DNA from: CAG-103 sp963627135
Lineage (GTDB): Bacteria; Bacillota; Clostridia; Oscillospirales; Oscillospiraceae
Length of the DNA: 64,000 bases
Direction of reading: 5' to 3'
Assembly: GCA_963627135.1 (NCBI GenBank)
Contig: CAVFZY010000032.1
Location: forward strand, 1 to 64,000
Positions 43,709 to 52,921 of the stretch are shown here, in pieces. The translations under genes were made by a program, and so were the position numbers. Positions within the stretch are counted from its first letter, which is position 1. Every line of letters starts with the position of its first letter. The notes under the pieces were generated by a model. It searched no databases and was not told where the DNA came from. It saw only the letters and a list, made by a program, of their open reading frames with translations.

Positions 43709-44226
43709 CCAACTGGGAAACCTGCGTACAATTTCACGGCCACGCCTGCGGCGGGCTGACGATCGGATATAAGGCCGCGTGCTACGCTGCCGAGCTGCTG
43801 GAACTGACCTTCTCCGGCGACGAGCAGGTCGTGTGCATCGCGGAAAACGACGCCTGCGGCGTGGACGCCATTCAGGTGCTGCTCGGGTGCAGCATCGGCA
43901 AGGGCAACCTGCTGTTTCATATGCGCGGCAAGCAGGCGTTCTCGTTTTATAACCGCGTCACGGGCAAGTCCGTGCGCCTGGTGCTCCGGCCGCGGCCGGA
44001 GGGGATGACGCGTGAGGAATCCTTCGCCTACTATCAGGCGCAGGAGCCGGCCGACCTGTTCGATGTCAAGCCGGCGACCATCCCGCTGCCAGAGCCAGCC
44101 AGGCTGTTCGACTCCTACCCGTGCGCGTGCTGCGGCGAGGTGACGGGCGCCAACTGGATCCGTCTCGTCGGCGGGCAGAAGCTGTGCCTCGACTGCGCCG
44201 GGAGCTACGACCGGTTCGACATGTAA
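43705..44226 (+). CDS. FmdE-family protein with C-terminal zinc ribbon
   Basis: Protein of 173 residues. N-terminal FmdE domain: FHGHACGGLTIGYKA, then CIAENDACGVDAIQ and GCSIGKGNL. C-terminal four-cysteine ribbon CACCGE ... CLDC. The family is named for formylmethanofuran dehydrogenase subunit E but is widespread where that enzyme is absent, often beside metal ABC importers. It overlaps the ATPase by four bases, so it is part of the import operon, perhaps handling the metal or cofactor after entry. Confidence 0.88.
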   Translation: MTNWETCVQFHGHACGGLTIGYKAACYAAELLELTFSGDEQVVCIAENDACGVDAIQVLLGCSIGKGNLLFHMRGKQAFSFYNRVTGKSVRLVLRPRPEGMTREESFAYYQAQEPADLFDVKPATIPLPEPARLFDSYPCACCGEVTGANWIRLVGGQKLCLDCAGSYDRFDM

Positions 44227-44230
44227 GCGC

Positions 44231-44276
44231 AAAAAGGATCCCCGGCTTCCGTTTCGGAAGCCGGGGATCTGCATTT
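44231..44276. terminator. Terminator between the import operon and the rRNA methyltransferase
   Basis: A 14-bp stem GATCCCCGGCTTCC with its complement; TTTTT on the minus side, weaker tract on the plus side. It can serve both convergent genes. Confidence 0.8.
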
Positions 44277-45107
44277 TCAGGCATCGCGGCCGCGCAGCAG
44301 CGCGAGCTGGTAAAACGCGACGGCGCTCGCCGCGGCAACATTGAGCGAATCGACCCCGTGCGTCATGGGGATGCGCACCGTGTAATCGCACGCAGCGATC
44401 GTACTGCTGGCCAGCCCGTCCCCCTCTGTGCCGAGCACGATGGCAAGGCGCGGCACGGCGCGCAGGCGCTTATCGTCAATACGCAGCGAATCGTCCCGCA
44501 GCGCCATGGCCGCCGTTTGAAAGCCGAGCGCGTGCAGCGTTTCCTGCCAGTCGGCGTCCTCGGGCAGATACGTCCACGGTACCTGAAAGACCGTGCCCAT
44601 GCTCACGCGCACGGCGCGGCGGTAGAGCGGGTCGCTGCCCGCCGACGTGAGCAGCACGGCGTCCACGCCGAGCGCCGCCGCCGAGCGGAAGATGGCGCCG
44701 ATGTTTGTCGGGTTCATCACGTTTTCCAGCACGGCCACGCGCGCAGCGTTCGCGCACAGGGCGGCAACATCCGGCAGTGCCGGCCGGCGCATGGCGCAGA
44801 GCATGCCGCGCGTGAGGTGAAAGCCCGTCAGCTGTGTGAGCACGTCGAGCTCGGCCGCATAGACCGGGATGTCCTCCGGGCAGCGCGCCAGAATTTCGCG
44901 CGCCTTGCCGCCCACATGGCGGCGCTCCATCAAAAACGACACCGGCACGCACCCCGCATCGAGCGCGCGGCCAATCACAAGCGGGCTCTCGGCGATGAAA
45001 AGCGCGTTCGCCGGGTCGGCGCGGTTGACGAGTTGATTTTCCGTCAGGCGGGCGTACACATCCAGCTCCGGCGCGGAAAAGTCCGTGATATCATAGATCT
45101 TTGCCAT
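44277..45107 (-). CDS. TrmH/SpoU-family RNA 2'-O-methyltransferase
   Basis: SPOUT methyltransferase of 276 residues. Start MAKIYDITDF (45107). N-terminal substrate-binding domain; catalytic motifs: NPTNIGAIFRSAAALG (motif 1), VLGTEGDGL (motif 2) and IPMTHGVDSLNVAAAS (motif 3). It methylates ribose in tRNA or 23S rRNA; the specific site is not determinable. It is monocistronic. Confidence 0.9.
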   Translation of the reverse strand: MAKIYDITDFSAPELDVYARLTENQLVNRADPANALFIAESPLVIGRALDAGCVPVSFLMERRHVGGKAREILARCPEDIPVYAAELDVLTQLTGFHLTRGMLCAMRRPALPDVAALCANAARVAVLENVMNPTNIGAIFRSAAALGVDAVLLTSAGSDPLYRRAVRVSMGTVFQVPWTYLPEDADWQETLHALGFQTAAMALRDDSLRIDDKRLRAVPRLAIVLGTEGDGLASSTIAACDYTVRIPMTHGVDSLNVAAASAVAFYQLALLRGRDA

Positions 45108-45234
45108 AGCTGCATCTCTCTTTTCCATAGGGTCAGCCCGATTATAACCGATTTTCCACGCGGACGCCACCGCTTTTTTCCCGCCGGTGTATACCCCGCC
45201 GCACGGTGGGCATACTGGCACTGAGGTGATATTT

Positions 45235-45687
45235 ATGCAGTTGACCCCAAAAGAGGCCAGTTTACTCAAAGATCTCAAAGGGCAGGAGCAGCTGTGCGTG
45301 GACAAATACAACCGCCACGCCGCCAGCGCCAATGACCCGCAACTGAAAAACCTGTTCGAACAGATCGCGCAGGTCGAGCAGCAGCATCTCGACGCGATCA
45401 CGCAGATGGAGCGCGGCACCGTGGCCGCCCCGGCGGACTCCGCGACCGTGCCGACGGCGTTCACGGCGACCTACAACAACACCGAAACACAGCAGAAGCA
45501 AAACGACTGCTACCTGTGCACGGATGTGCTCGCGATGGAAAAGCACGCCTCGCATCTGTATGACACGTGCGTGTTTGAATTTGGCGACGCCAACGCGCGC
45601 AGCGTGCTCAACGACATTCAAAAGCAGGAGCAGCACCACGGCAAGGTCATCTATGACTATATGAACACCAACGCCATGTACGCCTGA
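45235..45687 (+). CDS. Spore coat protein, CotF family
   Basis: Protein of 150 residues with a ferritin-like helical pattern: LKDLKGQEQLCVDKYNRHA, then DCYLCTDVLAMEKHASHLYDTCVFEFG and a C-terminal KQEQHHGKVIYDYM. Start 45235 has GAGGTG seven bases upstream. It supports a spore-forming host. Monocistronic, expected to be under sporulation control although no sigma-E/K promoter was identified by eye. Confidence 0.85.
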   Translation: MQLTPKEASLLKDLKGQEQLCVDKYNRHAASANDPQLKNLFEQIAQVEQQHLDAITQMERGTVAAPADSATVPTAFTATYNNTETQQKQNDCYLCTDVLAMEKHASHLYDTCVFEFGDANARSVLNDIQKQEQHHGKVIYDYMNTNAMYA

Positions 45688-45698
45688 CACCATCCACG

Positions 45699-45737
45699 CA
45701 AAAGCGGCGCCCCCGAAGTCTCGGGGGCGCCGCTTCC
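45699..45737 (-). terminator. Terminator of the aromatic operon
   Basis: AGCGGCGCCCCCGA and its complement around a 4-base loop, followed by TTTT on the minus strand; it also faces the coat protein gene. Confidence 0.85.
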
Positions 45738-45748
45738 ATTTGCGGAAT

Positions 45749-46942
45749 TTACTTGGAAAGTCCGTAGCTCTCGGCCAGCTTCCGGAACGCCGGGAGCGAG
45801 CGCTCGAGCTGGCTGCGCGCCACGCAGTAGGCCAGGCGCGCATAGCCCGGGCAGCCGAAATCGTCGCCCGGCACGAGTAGGATGTCATAGTCCATCGCGC
45901 GGCGGCAAAACGCCTTGGCATCCGGCTCCGGCGATTTGAGGAAGAGATAAAACGCACCGTCAGGCCGTGCGCACGCATAGCCCATGTCCGTGAGCGCGCC
46001 GTAAATGAGCTCACGGTTGGCGGCATAGGCCGAAATGTCCGCCGTCTGTCCGAGGCAGTCCGCCACGGCGAGCTGGAACAGCGACGACACACAGATATAC
46101 CCCAGCGCGCGCCCCGCGCCGAGCACGGCCGCGTGCACGGCGGCATAATCGTCCATGGCCGGGTGCAGGGCGAGAAAGCCCACGCGCTCGCCGGGCAGGG
46201 ACAGCGTCTTGCTGTAGGAATAGCAGTAGATCGCGTTCGGATAGATCGCAGGCAGGAATGGCACCTCCACCCCGCCGTAGACCAGCTCGCGGTACGGCTC
46301 GTCGGCGATGATGTAGATCGGGTGGCCGTAGCGCGCCTGCTTTTCGCGCAGGAGGACACTGAGCGCCTCGAGCTCCGGGCGCGAGACGACGACACCGGAG
46401 GGGTTATTCGGCGAGTTCAGGATGAGCAGCGCGGTCTTTTCCGTCACCGCAGCCGCAAGTGCATCCAGATCGAGCGCGAACGTGTCCGCCCGGCACGGCA
46501 CGACGCGCACGCTGCCACCCGCCGCCTCGGCATAGACGGCATACTCCGGGAAATACGGCGCGAATACGATGGCCTCACCCCCCGGACTCATGAGCGCGCG
46601 CGTGAGGATGGCCAGCGCGCTCGACGCGCCGTCGGTCATGTAAATGTCCTGCGCGCGGTAAGCCTCGCCGAACGTTTGCGTGAGGTAGGCCGCAACTTTT
46701 TCGCGCACGGACGCCATGCCCGGCGCGGGCGCGTAGGCGTGCAGCTGCGTGGGCGGCACGGTGCGCAGCAGGCGCTCGACAGCCGCATGCACGCAGTCCG
46801 GCGGGTCGATGCTCGGGTTGCCGATGGCAAAGTTATAGACGTTTTCGTGGCCAATCTCGGCCGCGCGTCGCTCGCCGTAGGCCGCGATCTCGCGGATGGA
46901 GCAGCCGCTCTCGCCCCAGTCGATCATTTGTTTCGAGATCAT
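45749..46942 (-). CDS. PLP-dependent class I/II aminotransferase, last gene of the aromatic operon
   Basis: Aminotransferase of 397 residues. Start MISKQMIDWG (46942), with GGAGGAGG seven bases upstream, overlapping aroQ by four bases. PLP lysine in YSYSKTLSLPGERVG; NNPSG in LNSPNNPSGVVVS; DEPYRELVYGG. Being in the aro operon after pheA and tyrA, it probably transaminates phenylpyruvate and hydroxyphenylpyruvate to Phe and Tyr. By sequence it is an AspC/AspB-type enzyme, so aspartate or broader use is possible. Confidence 0.9.
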   Translation of the reverse strand: MISKQMIDWGESGCSIREIAAYGERRAAEIGHENVYNFAIGNPSIDPPDCVHAAVERLLRTVPPTQLHAYAPAPGMASVREKVAAYLTQTFGEAYRAQDIYMTDGASSALAILTRALMSPGGEAIVFAPYFPEYAVYAEAAGGSVRVVPCRADTFALDLDALAAAVTEKTALLILNSPNNPSGVVVSRPELEALSVLLREKQARYGHPIYIIADEPYRELVYGGVEVPFLPAIYPNAIYCYSYSKTLSLPGERVGFLALHPAMDDYAAVHAAVLGAGRALGYICVSSLFQLAVADCLGQTADISAYAANRELIYGALTDMGYACARPDGAFYLFLKSPEPDAKAFCRRAMDYDILLVPGDDFGCPGYARLAYCVARSQLERSLPAFRKLAESYGLSK

Positions 46943-47382
46943 GCGTTTGCCTCCTCCAGATACTGCTTCAGGTACAAAATCGCCTGCCGGTAGCCCTCGA
47001 AGCCGAGGCCCATGTACGTTTTCACGCATGCCATGCCGGCATAGGAGATCTGGCGAAAATCCTCCCGGGCGCTGACGTCCGACAGGTGCACCTCCACCGC
47101 CGGGAGCGCCACGGCCTTGAGCGCGTCGAGAATGGCGACGCTCGTGTGCGTATAGGCGGCGGGGTTAATGACGATGCCGTCCGCCGTACCGTAGGCCGCC
47201 TGAATGGCATCAACGATCGCGCCCTCGTGGTTAGACTGAAACAGCGCAACCTCCACGCCCGCATCGCTTGCGGCCGCGCGGATGAAGTCCTGCAGCGCGG
47301 CAAAGCTCCGACTGCCGTAGATGGCCGGCTCGCGCAGGCCGAGCAGGTTCAGGTTCGGCCCGTTAATGACGAGAAGCTTCAT
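46939..47382 (-). CDS. aroQ: Type II 3-dehydroquinate dehydratase
   Basis: Enzyme of 147 residues converting 3-dehydroquinate to 3-dehydroshikimate. Motifs: INGPNLNLLGLREPAIYG with its flexible-loop Arg/Tyr, SNHEGAIVDAIQ, NPAAYTHTSVAILDAL and EVHLSDVSAREDFRQIS. Full length for the type II family. Four-base overlaps on both sides. Confidence 0.96.
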   Translation of the reverse strand: MKLLVINGPNLNLLGLREPAIYGSRSFAALQDFIRAAASDAGVEVALFQSNHEGAIVDAIQAAYGTADGIVINPAAYTHTSVAILDALKAVALPAVEVHLSDVSAREDFRQISYAGMACVKTYMGLGFEGYRQAILYLKQYLEEANA

Positions 47383-48602
47383 GCCAGCACCTCCAGGATC
47401 TGCCGTACCGTCTCCTCCAGCGTGCCGTTGTTGTCAATGACCGCATCGGCAAAGCGGGCATACAGCGGCTCACGCTGTGCGTAGAGGGCGGCGAGGTCGC
47501 TGCGCTGGGAGATGGGGCGGCCGTCCTTCGGCAGGAGCGCGAGGTCGCGCTGGAGCCAGAATATCGTGCCGTTCTGGTGCAGGAGCGGGTAGTTTTCCTC
47601 GCGGCAGACGCTGCCGCCGCCGGTCGCGAGCACCGCGCCGGAGCGCTTGCCGAGCTCGGCGAGCGCGGCCGTCTCCCGCGCGCGGAAGGCGTCCTCTCCC
47701 CCGGCGGCAAAGATGCCCGGGATGGACATGCCCGCCGTCTCGACGACCTGCGCATCGCTGTCGAGCACCGGGCGGTGCAGCCACCCGGCGAGCATCGCCG
47801 CGATGGTGCTCTTGCCGCTGCCGGGCATGCCGATGAGGACGATGTTCTCCATCTCCTGCCGCAGCAGGCGGTGGATGCGCACGATCTCCGCATCGTCGAT
47901 GACCGTGCCGGTGAACATCTCGCAGCTGCGCTTGGCCTGCGCCACGAGCATGTACAGTCCGCCCGCGCACGGGATGCCGAGGCTTTCCGCCTGCAGCAGC
48001 AGCGACGTGCGCGCGGGGTTATAGACGATGTCGAGCACGCCCGCACACTGCGGGAACTGCCGCAGGTCGACGGCGGCCCTGCCCGTGTTCGGATACATGC
48101 CGACCGGCGTGGTGTTGACAATCACGCGCGCGTCGGCATGGCGGTCGAGATTCTCGTAATTATCCGGCCCGTGGCGGGAGATGACCGTCACGTGCGCACC
48201 GAGCTGCTCGAGCACGGCCTGAATGGTCGCGGACGCGCCGCCGTTGCCGAGCACGAGCGCCTTCTGCCCCGCGACGTCGATGCCGCTGTGACGCACGAGG
48301 TACTCGAAACCAAAGGCGTCGGCATTGTCGCCGTAGAGCGTGCCGTCCGCCCGGCGGACGAGCACGTTCACGCTGCCGAGCTTTTGCGCGATCGGCGAGA
48401 GCTCGGCGCAGTACGGGATGACCGCCTTCTTATACGGAATGGTCACGTTGAGCGCGTCAAAATCGCCGCCGGTCAAAAACGCCGGCAGGTCCTCCGGCGC
48501 GACCTCATAGAGCCCGTAGGCATAGTCCGCGAGCTGCGCGTGGATGGCCGGCGAGTAGCTGTGGCCGAGCTTTTCGCCCAGAAGTCCGCACCGCATCATC
48601 AC
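47379..48602 (-). CDS. aroE-aroK: Fused shikimate dehydrogenase-shikimate kinase
   Basis: Fusion protein of 407 residues. The N-terminal AroE part (about 1-245) has GEKLGHSYSPAIH, NVTIPYKKAV, DNADAFGFEYL, the NADP motif LGNGGASATIQ and the closing NPARTSLL; the C-terminal AroK part (about 250-407) has P-loop GMPGSGKSTIA, the substrate Asp in LDSDAQVVE, and GGGSVCREEN. It performs two consecutive steps (dehydroshikimate to shikimate to shikimate 3-phosphate). AroE-AroK fusions occur in some Clostridia and elsewhere. Confidence 0.95.
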   Translation of the reverse strand: MMMRCGLLGEKLGHSYSPAIHAQLADYAYGLYEVAPEDLPAFLTGGDFDALNVTIPYKKAVIPYCAELSPIAQKLGSVNVLVRRADGTLYGDNADAFGFEYLVRHSGIDVAGQKALVLGNGGASATIQAVLEQLGAHVTVISRHGPDNYENLDRHADARVIVNTTPVGMYPNTGRAAVDLRQFPQCAGVLDIVYNPARTSLLLQAESLGIPCAGGLYMLVAQAKRSCEMFTGTVIDDAEIVRIHRLLRQEMENIVLIGMPGSGKSTIAAMLAGWLHRPVLDSDAQVVETAGMSIPGIFAAGGEDAFRARETAALAELGKRSGAVLATGGGSVCREENYPLLHQNGTIFWLQRDLALLPKDGRPISQRSDLAALYAQREPLYARFADAVIDNNGTLEETVRQILEVLA

Positions 48603-49747
48603 ACCACCTCACGATAGCTGCCGAGATAGGAGAATTCCTCACACAGGCCCGGCAGCTCGCCCATGAGCTGCTGGAACTGCGGCGAATAGACCGACGTCTC
48701 GAGGTCGAAATAGAACATGAACTCAAAGTCGCGCTCCGGCAGCGGACGGCTCTCAAGCTTGTTGAGGTTGATGCCGAGCGCATAAAAGCGCGAGAGCACC
48801 TTGTACAGGGAGCCGGGCTTGTGCGGCAGCACCATCATGAGGCTCGTGCGGTCGGCGCCGGGATAAATCTCGAGATCCTTGGCAATGCAGATAAAGCGCG
48901 TGTAGTTATTGCCCTGATCCTGCACGGAGGCGGCCAGGCTCTCGAGCCCGTAGAGCCCGACGCACGCGCGCGACGAGAGCGCCGCGACGTCCGTGCGGTC
49001 CGACTCAGCCACGCGTTTAGCGGCCACGGCAGTGTTCTCGCAGCGCACGACCGTCACACCCGGCAGGCTCTGCAGGAAGCGGCCGCACTGGCTGATAGCC
49101 TGCTCGTGGGAATAGATCTCCTTGATATCCGAGAGCTTCGTGCCGGGCTTGGCCAGCAGGCAGTGGTCGATCTTCAGGCGCGCGCTGCGCACGATGCGGA
49201 AGTTGTGCTGCATCATCAGATCGTACACGGCGTTGACGGAGCCGGCCGTGCTGTTTTCCAGCGGGATGACGCCGTAGCGGCACAGGCCCTTTTCGATGGC
49301 GGCGAACACCGCCTCGAACGTGGCGCAGTAAAACACGTTCGGCATTGTGAACAGGCGGTCGCACGCGAGCTGGGAATACGCACCCTCCACACCCTGACAT
49401 GCGACGGCCGGATGCTCCGGGAACAGAGGCGGCGTGTGCGCGATGGCCTGCCCGATCTCGGCGGTCAGCGGGCTCGTGACGCCGAGCAGCCGGTTCTGGC
49501 AACTGCGGCTGAGCTCAAAGATAAGCGAGTAGAGCGACACGGCGTATTCGCGCAGATCCTCCGGCGCAGCGTCTGCGATCTGCTGCAGCTTTGCGCGCTC
49601 GCGTCCGGCGTCGAGTGCCGGGAGGTTGTGCGCCTTCTTGTAGCCCGCGATCTGCGCCGCGACCTCCATGCGCTGGTAAAACAGGGCGAGCAGCTGGCTG
49701 TCGATGTCGTCGATCTGCTGGCGATAGTCACTAAGTTCCATGGTCAA
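48599..49747 (-). CDS. pheA: Chorismate mutase/prephenate dehydratase
   Basis: Bifunctional P-protein of 382 residues. AroQ-class chorismate mutase (about 1-90: YRQQIDDIDSQLLALFYQRM), prephenate dehydratase (about 110-290: VEGAYSQLACDRL, ENSTAGSVNAVYDLM, and the TRF motif in NNYTRFICIA), and a C-terminal ACT domain (about 300-375; GSLYKVLSRF and the LESRPLP Phe-binding motif). Converts chorismate to phenylpyruvate; feedback control by phenylalanine is expected from the ACT domain. Confidence 0.95.
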   Translation of the reverse strand: MTMELSDYRQQIDDIDSQLLALFYQRMEVAAQIAGYKKAHNLPALDAGRERAKLQQIADAAPEDLREYAVSLYSLIFELSRSCQNRLLGVTSPLTAEIGQAIAHTPPLFPEHPAVACQGVEGAYSQLACDRLFTMPNVFYCATFEAVFAAIEKGLCRYGVIPLENSTAGSVNAVYDLMMQHNFRIVRSARLKIDHCLLAKPGTKLSDIKEIYSHEQAISQCGRFLQSLPGVTVVRCENTAVAAKRVAESDRTDVAALSSRACVGLYGLESLAASVQDQGNNYTRFICIAKDLEIYPGADRTSLMMVLPHKPGSLYKVLSRFYALGINLNKLESRPLPERDFEFMFYFDLETSVYSPQFQQLMGELPGLCEEFSYLGSYREVV

Positions 49748-49752
49748 GCTCC

Positions 49753-51033
49753 TTATTCAAGTTCTGTTTTCTCCACCGCAGGGACGGTTTTCAGCGCGGA
49801 AAGATCCGTCCAGAAGCGGGGGTAGGATTTCTCAATACATGCGCGGTCTTGCACCGTGATGGGGGCTGTGCAGCCGCAAGCGGCGGTGGCCGCCGCCATG
49901 GCGATGCGGTGGTCGTGCTGCGGGTCGACCGTGCCGCCGGTGAGGGCCGGCCGGCCGGTGACAGCCAGGCCGCTGTCATGCACCTCCACCTGCGCGCCGA
50001 GCGCGCGCAGCATGGCGGCCGTGCTCTCGAGCCGGTCAGACTCCTTGAGCCGCAGACGGGCAGCGTTGACGATCTGCGTCTGGCCGTCCGCGAGCGCGGC
50101 GACGACGCTCAGCACCGGGATCAGGTCCGGGATGGGCGCGGCGTCGATCGTGATGCCGTGTAGTGCGCAGCGCCGGACGGTGACGGCATCCTGCGTCTCG
50201 CGCACGTCCGCGCCAAAGCGGCGCAGGACATCCAGCACCGCGCGGTCACCCTGTGCGGAGTCGGACGCAAGGCCCGTGACCGTGACGCCGGCGGGCGAGA
50301 GCGCGCCCATGCACAGGAAAAACGCGGCGTTCGACCAGTCGCCCTCCACATGGCACTGCGCCGGGAGGCGCGCCGTCTGGCCGCCGGGGATGGTGTACGT
50401 CCGCTCATTTTTTTGCAAGCAGATGCCGGACAGGCGCAGCGCGTCCTCCGTCATGGCGATATAGCCCGCGGACTCGAGCCTGCCCGTCACGGCGAGCGTG
50501 CTCTCCACCGGCAGGCGCGGCAGCGCCATGAGCAGGCCGGAGATGTACTGCGAGGACACGTCGCCCGGCAGCACATAGGCGCCGGGCTGCAGCCGCCCGC
50601 TGACGTGCAGCAGCGCACCGTCGCGCCGGACGGTCATGCCGTGCGCCGCGAGCACCGCGTCGAGCGGGGACAGCGGCCGCTCCGGCAGACGGCCCTCCAT
50701 GTGGAAGGTCACGTCCGCGCCGAGCGCACCCACGACCGGCAGCAGAAAGCGCAGCGTCGAGCCGCTCTCGCCGCAGAAAAGATCAGCGTGCGCGGGCATT
50801 TCCCCGGCAATGGGGACAATGCGCAGCGTGCCCGCGCCGTCATCCGTGATGTCCGCGCCGAGGGCGCACAGGCAGCGCGCCGTGGCGGCAATGTCGGCCG
50901 AAACGCCATCGCACCGCAGCGCCACGGGCTGCGCGCCGAGGGCGGCGCAGATGAGCAGACGGTGCGCCTGCGATTTGGAAGCCGGGATGCGCACGCGGCC
51001 CGTACGCGGCCCGGGAGAAACGGTCTGATTCAT
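49753..51033 (-). CDS. aroA: EPSP synthase (3-phosphoshikimate 1-carboxyvinyltransferase)
   Basis: Protein of 426 residues. Start MNQTVSPGP (51033) overlapping aroB by four bases. Signatures: IPASKSQAHRLLICAALG, GESGSTLRFLLPV, SSQYISGLLMALP and RLKESDRLESTAAML. Transfers enolpyruvate from PEP to shikimate 3-phosphate. The N-terminal loop reads SGSTLRFLL rather than the common GNAGTAMRPL, a class II-like pattern. Confidence 0.94.
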   Translation of the reverse strand: MNQTVSPGPRTGRVRIPASKSQAHRLLICAALGAQPVALRCDGVSADIAATARCLCALGADITDDGAGTLRIVPIAGEMPAHADLFCGESGSTLRFLLPVVGALGADVTFHMEGRLPERPLSPLDAVLAAHGMTVRRDGALLHVSGRLQPGAYVLPGDVSSQYISGLLMALPRLPVESTLAVTGRLESAGYIAMTEDALRLSGICLQKNERTYTIPGGQTARLPAQCHVEGDWSNAAFFLCMGALSPAGVTVTGLASDSAQGDRAVLDVLRRFGADVRETQDAVTVRRCALHGITIDAAPIPDLIPVLSVVAALADGQTQIVNAARLRLKESDRLESTAAMLRALGAQVEVHDSGLAVTGRPALTGGTVDPQHDHRIAMAAATAACGCTAPITVQDRACIEKSYPRFWTDLSALKTVPAVEKTELE

Positions 51034-52091
51034 GCGATGCCTCCGTCCGCGAGCCAGGCGCGGATGTCCGCCGCCGGGATCGTCTCGATGCGGCAATGGC
51101 CGATGCGCTCCGGCACGATGAGGTGCAGCTTGCCGTCGGCGATCTTCTTATCCGAGCGCGCGGCGTCCGTGAGCGCGTCGCAGGTGAAGTCCGTCTCCGT
51201 CGGCAGGCCGTACTGCCGCAGGAGCGCGATGATCTGCGCGCAGGTGTCCTCCGTGCAGATGCCGCGCTTGGCAGCCGCGCGTGCGATGATGGCCATGCCG
51301 ATGGCCACGCCGCAGCCGTGCGGCACGGCGTAGTCGCTGCAGGTTTCGACCGCGTGGCCGAACGAGTGGCCGAGATTCAAAAGCTGGCGGCTGCCGCGGT
51401 CGAACTCATCGGCCGTGACGAGGTCGCGCTTCATAGCGATGCACGTCGCGATGACGTGCTCCACCTGCGCGCTGACCGGAGCCGCGCGCAGCTCGGAAAA
51501 GAACGGCTCGCTGCGCAGCACGGCGTATTTGATGACCTCGGCGCAGCCGTTGCGGTATTCCTCCGGTGGGAGCGTGTGCAGCGTGTCCGGGTCGCAGAGC
51601 ACAAGGCTCGGCTGATAGAAGCTGCCGACCTGGTTTTTGCCGCTCGCGAGGTTCACGCCCGTCTTGCCGCCGACGGAGGAGTCCACGGCGGCGAGCAGCG
51701 TCGTCGGCACCTGCACGAACGGGATGCCGCGCTGGTACGTCGCGGCGGCAAAGCCCGCGAGGTCGCCGGTCACGCCGCCGCCGAGCGCGACGATCAGGTC
51801 GCTGCGGCTCAGGCGGTTCGCGGCCAAAAAGTCCAGCAGCGCCGCGTAGGTGGCGAGCGTCTTGCAGTGCTCGCCGCCGGGATAGGGAAACGTCACGGTG
51901 CGAAAGCCAGCGCGCGTGAGCGACGCCGCCATCCGCCTGGCGTACAACCCCGCCACGGTCTCGCCCGTGACGATGGCCGCCGTGCGGCCCGTGCCGAGTA
52001 CCTGCGCGATCTGCGCGCCCGCGTCGTCGAGCAGTCCCGGCTGCACGAGCACATCATAGTCGCGCGAGGCAGTCACGTGGATGGTCGTCAT
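51030..52091 (-). CDS. aroB: 3-dehydroquinate synthase
   Basis: NAD- and divalent-metal-dependent enzyme of 353 residues: GGGVTGDLAGFAAATYQRGI, PTTLLAAVDSSVGGKTGVN, and the metal-binding LNLGHSFGHAVE with KDL/His region GCGVAIGMAI. Converts DAHP to 3-dehydroquinate. Its start overlaps the tyrA stop by one base. Confidence 0.95.
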   Translation of the reverse strand: MTTIHVTASRDYDVLVQPGLLDDAGAQIAQVLGTGRTAAIVTGETVAGLYARRMAASLTRAGFRTVTFPYPGGEHCKTLATYAALLDFLAANRLSRSDLIVALGGGVTGDLAGFAAATYQRGIPFVQVPTTLLAAVDSSVGGKTGVNLASGKNQVGSFYQPSLVLCDPDTLHTLPPEEYRNGCAEVIKYAVLRSEPFFSELRAAPVSAQVEHVIATCIAMKRDLVTADEFDRGSRQLLNLGHSFGHAVETCSDYAVPHGCGVAIGMAIIARAAAKRGICTEDTCAQIIALLRQYGLPTETDFTCDALTDAARSDKKIADGKLHLIVPERIGHCRIETIPAADIRAWLADGGIA

Positions 52092-52921
52092 CAGCCGTCT
52101 ACCTCCTCCTTGCGCCGGCGGCCCTCGTCGAGCAGACGCGTGAGCGCGGGCAGGTCATCGCGCGCCATCGCGTCGCGGTACTCGCCCAGGTGCGCCATAA
52201 AAATATCCAGCTCATGGAGCAGGTTATCCTTGTTTTCCAGAAAGAGCTCGCCCCACATCTCGGGGCTCAGCCATGCGACGCGGGTCATGTCCTTGTAACT
52301 GCCGGCGGAAAAGCCCTTGTGCTGCGATGCCGTGGGGCTCTTGATATACGCGTTCGAGACCACGTGCGCCATCTGCGACGTGAAGGCGATCATCTCGTCG
52401 TGCGCCTCCGCCGTCGTGAACGAGAAGTGCGAGAAGCCCGCTGGCTGGAGCAGCTGCTTGACGCGGTCAAAGAGCAGCACGTCGTCAAAGTCCGGCGGCA
52501 CGATGACCATCGGTGCGCCGTGGTACATATTCGCTTTTGCGTTCTTAAAGCCGGAGTACTGCGTGCCGGCCATCGGGTGGCCGCCGAGGAACGTGACGCC
52601 GTGTTCTTTTGCGATCGGGAAGCACGCGGCGCAGATGGTGCGCTTCGTGCCGCCGCAGTCGAGCACGACGGGGTGAGCGCCGATGTGCGGGGCCATACGG
52701 CGAAACCAGTCGATGGTCGCCTGCGGGTAGAGCGCGATGAGCACGAGGTCGCACGCGGCGATGTTGTCCTCCGTGAGCTCGGCATCCACCGCGCCGCTCA
52801 TCATGGCGAAATCGAGCACGCTGCGGCTGCGGTTCCAGGCGAGCACGGTCGCACCCGCTTCCTGATAGGCCTTGGCAAAGGAGCCGCCGATCAGGCCCAG
52901 GCCAACGATGCCGACCGTCAT
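52091..52921 (-). CDS. tyrA: Prephenate dehydrogenase
   Basis: Enzyme of 276 residues oxidising prephenate to hydroxyphenylpyruvate. NAD motif VGIVGLGLIGGSFAKA; GGHPMAGTQYSGFKNA, typical of TyrA; FSFTTAEAHDEMIAFTSQMAH carrying the conserved His. No ACT domain. Overlaps aroF by four bases. Confidence 0.93.
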   Translation of the reverse strand: MTVGIVGLGLIGGSFAKAYQEAGATVLAWNRSRSVLDFAMMSGAVDAELTEDNIAACDLVLIALYPQATIDWFRRMAPHIGAHPVVLDCGGTKRTICAACFPIAKEHGVTFLGGHPMAGTQYSGFKNAKANMYHGAPMVIVPPDFDDVLLFDRVKQLLQPAGFSHFSFTTAEAHDEMIAFTSQMAHVVSNAYIKSPTASQHKGFSAGSYKDMTRVAWLSPEMWGELFLENKDNLLHELDIFMAHLGEYRDAMARDDLPALTRLLDEGRRRKEEVDG

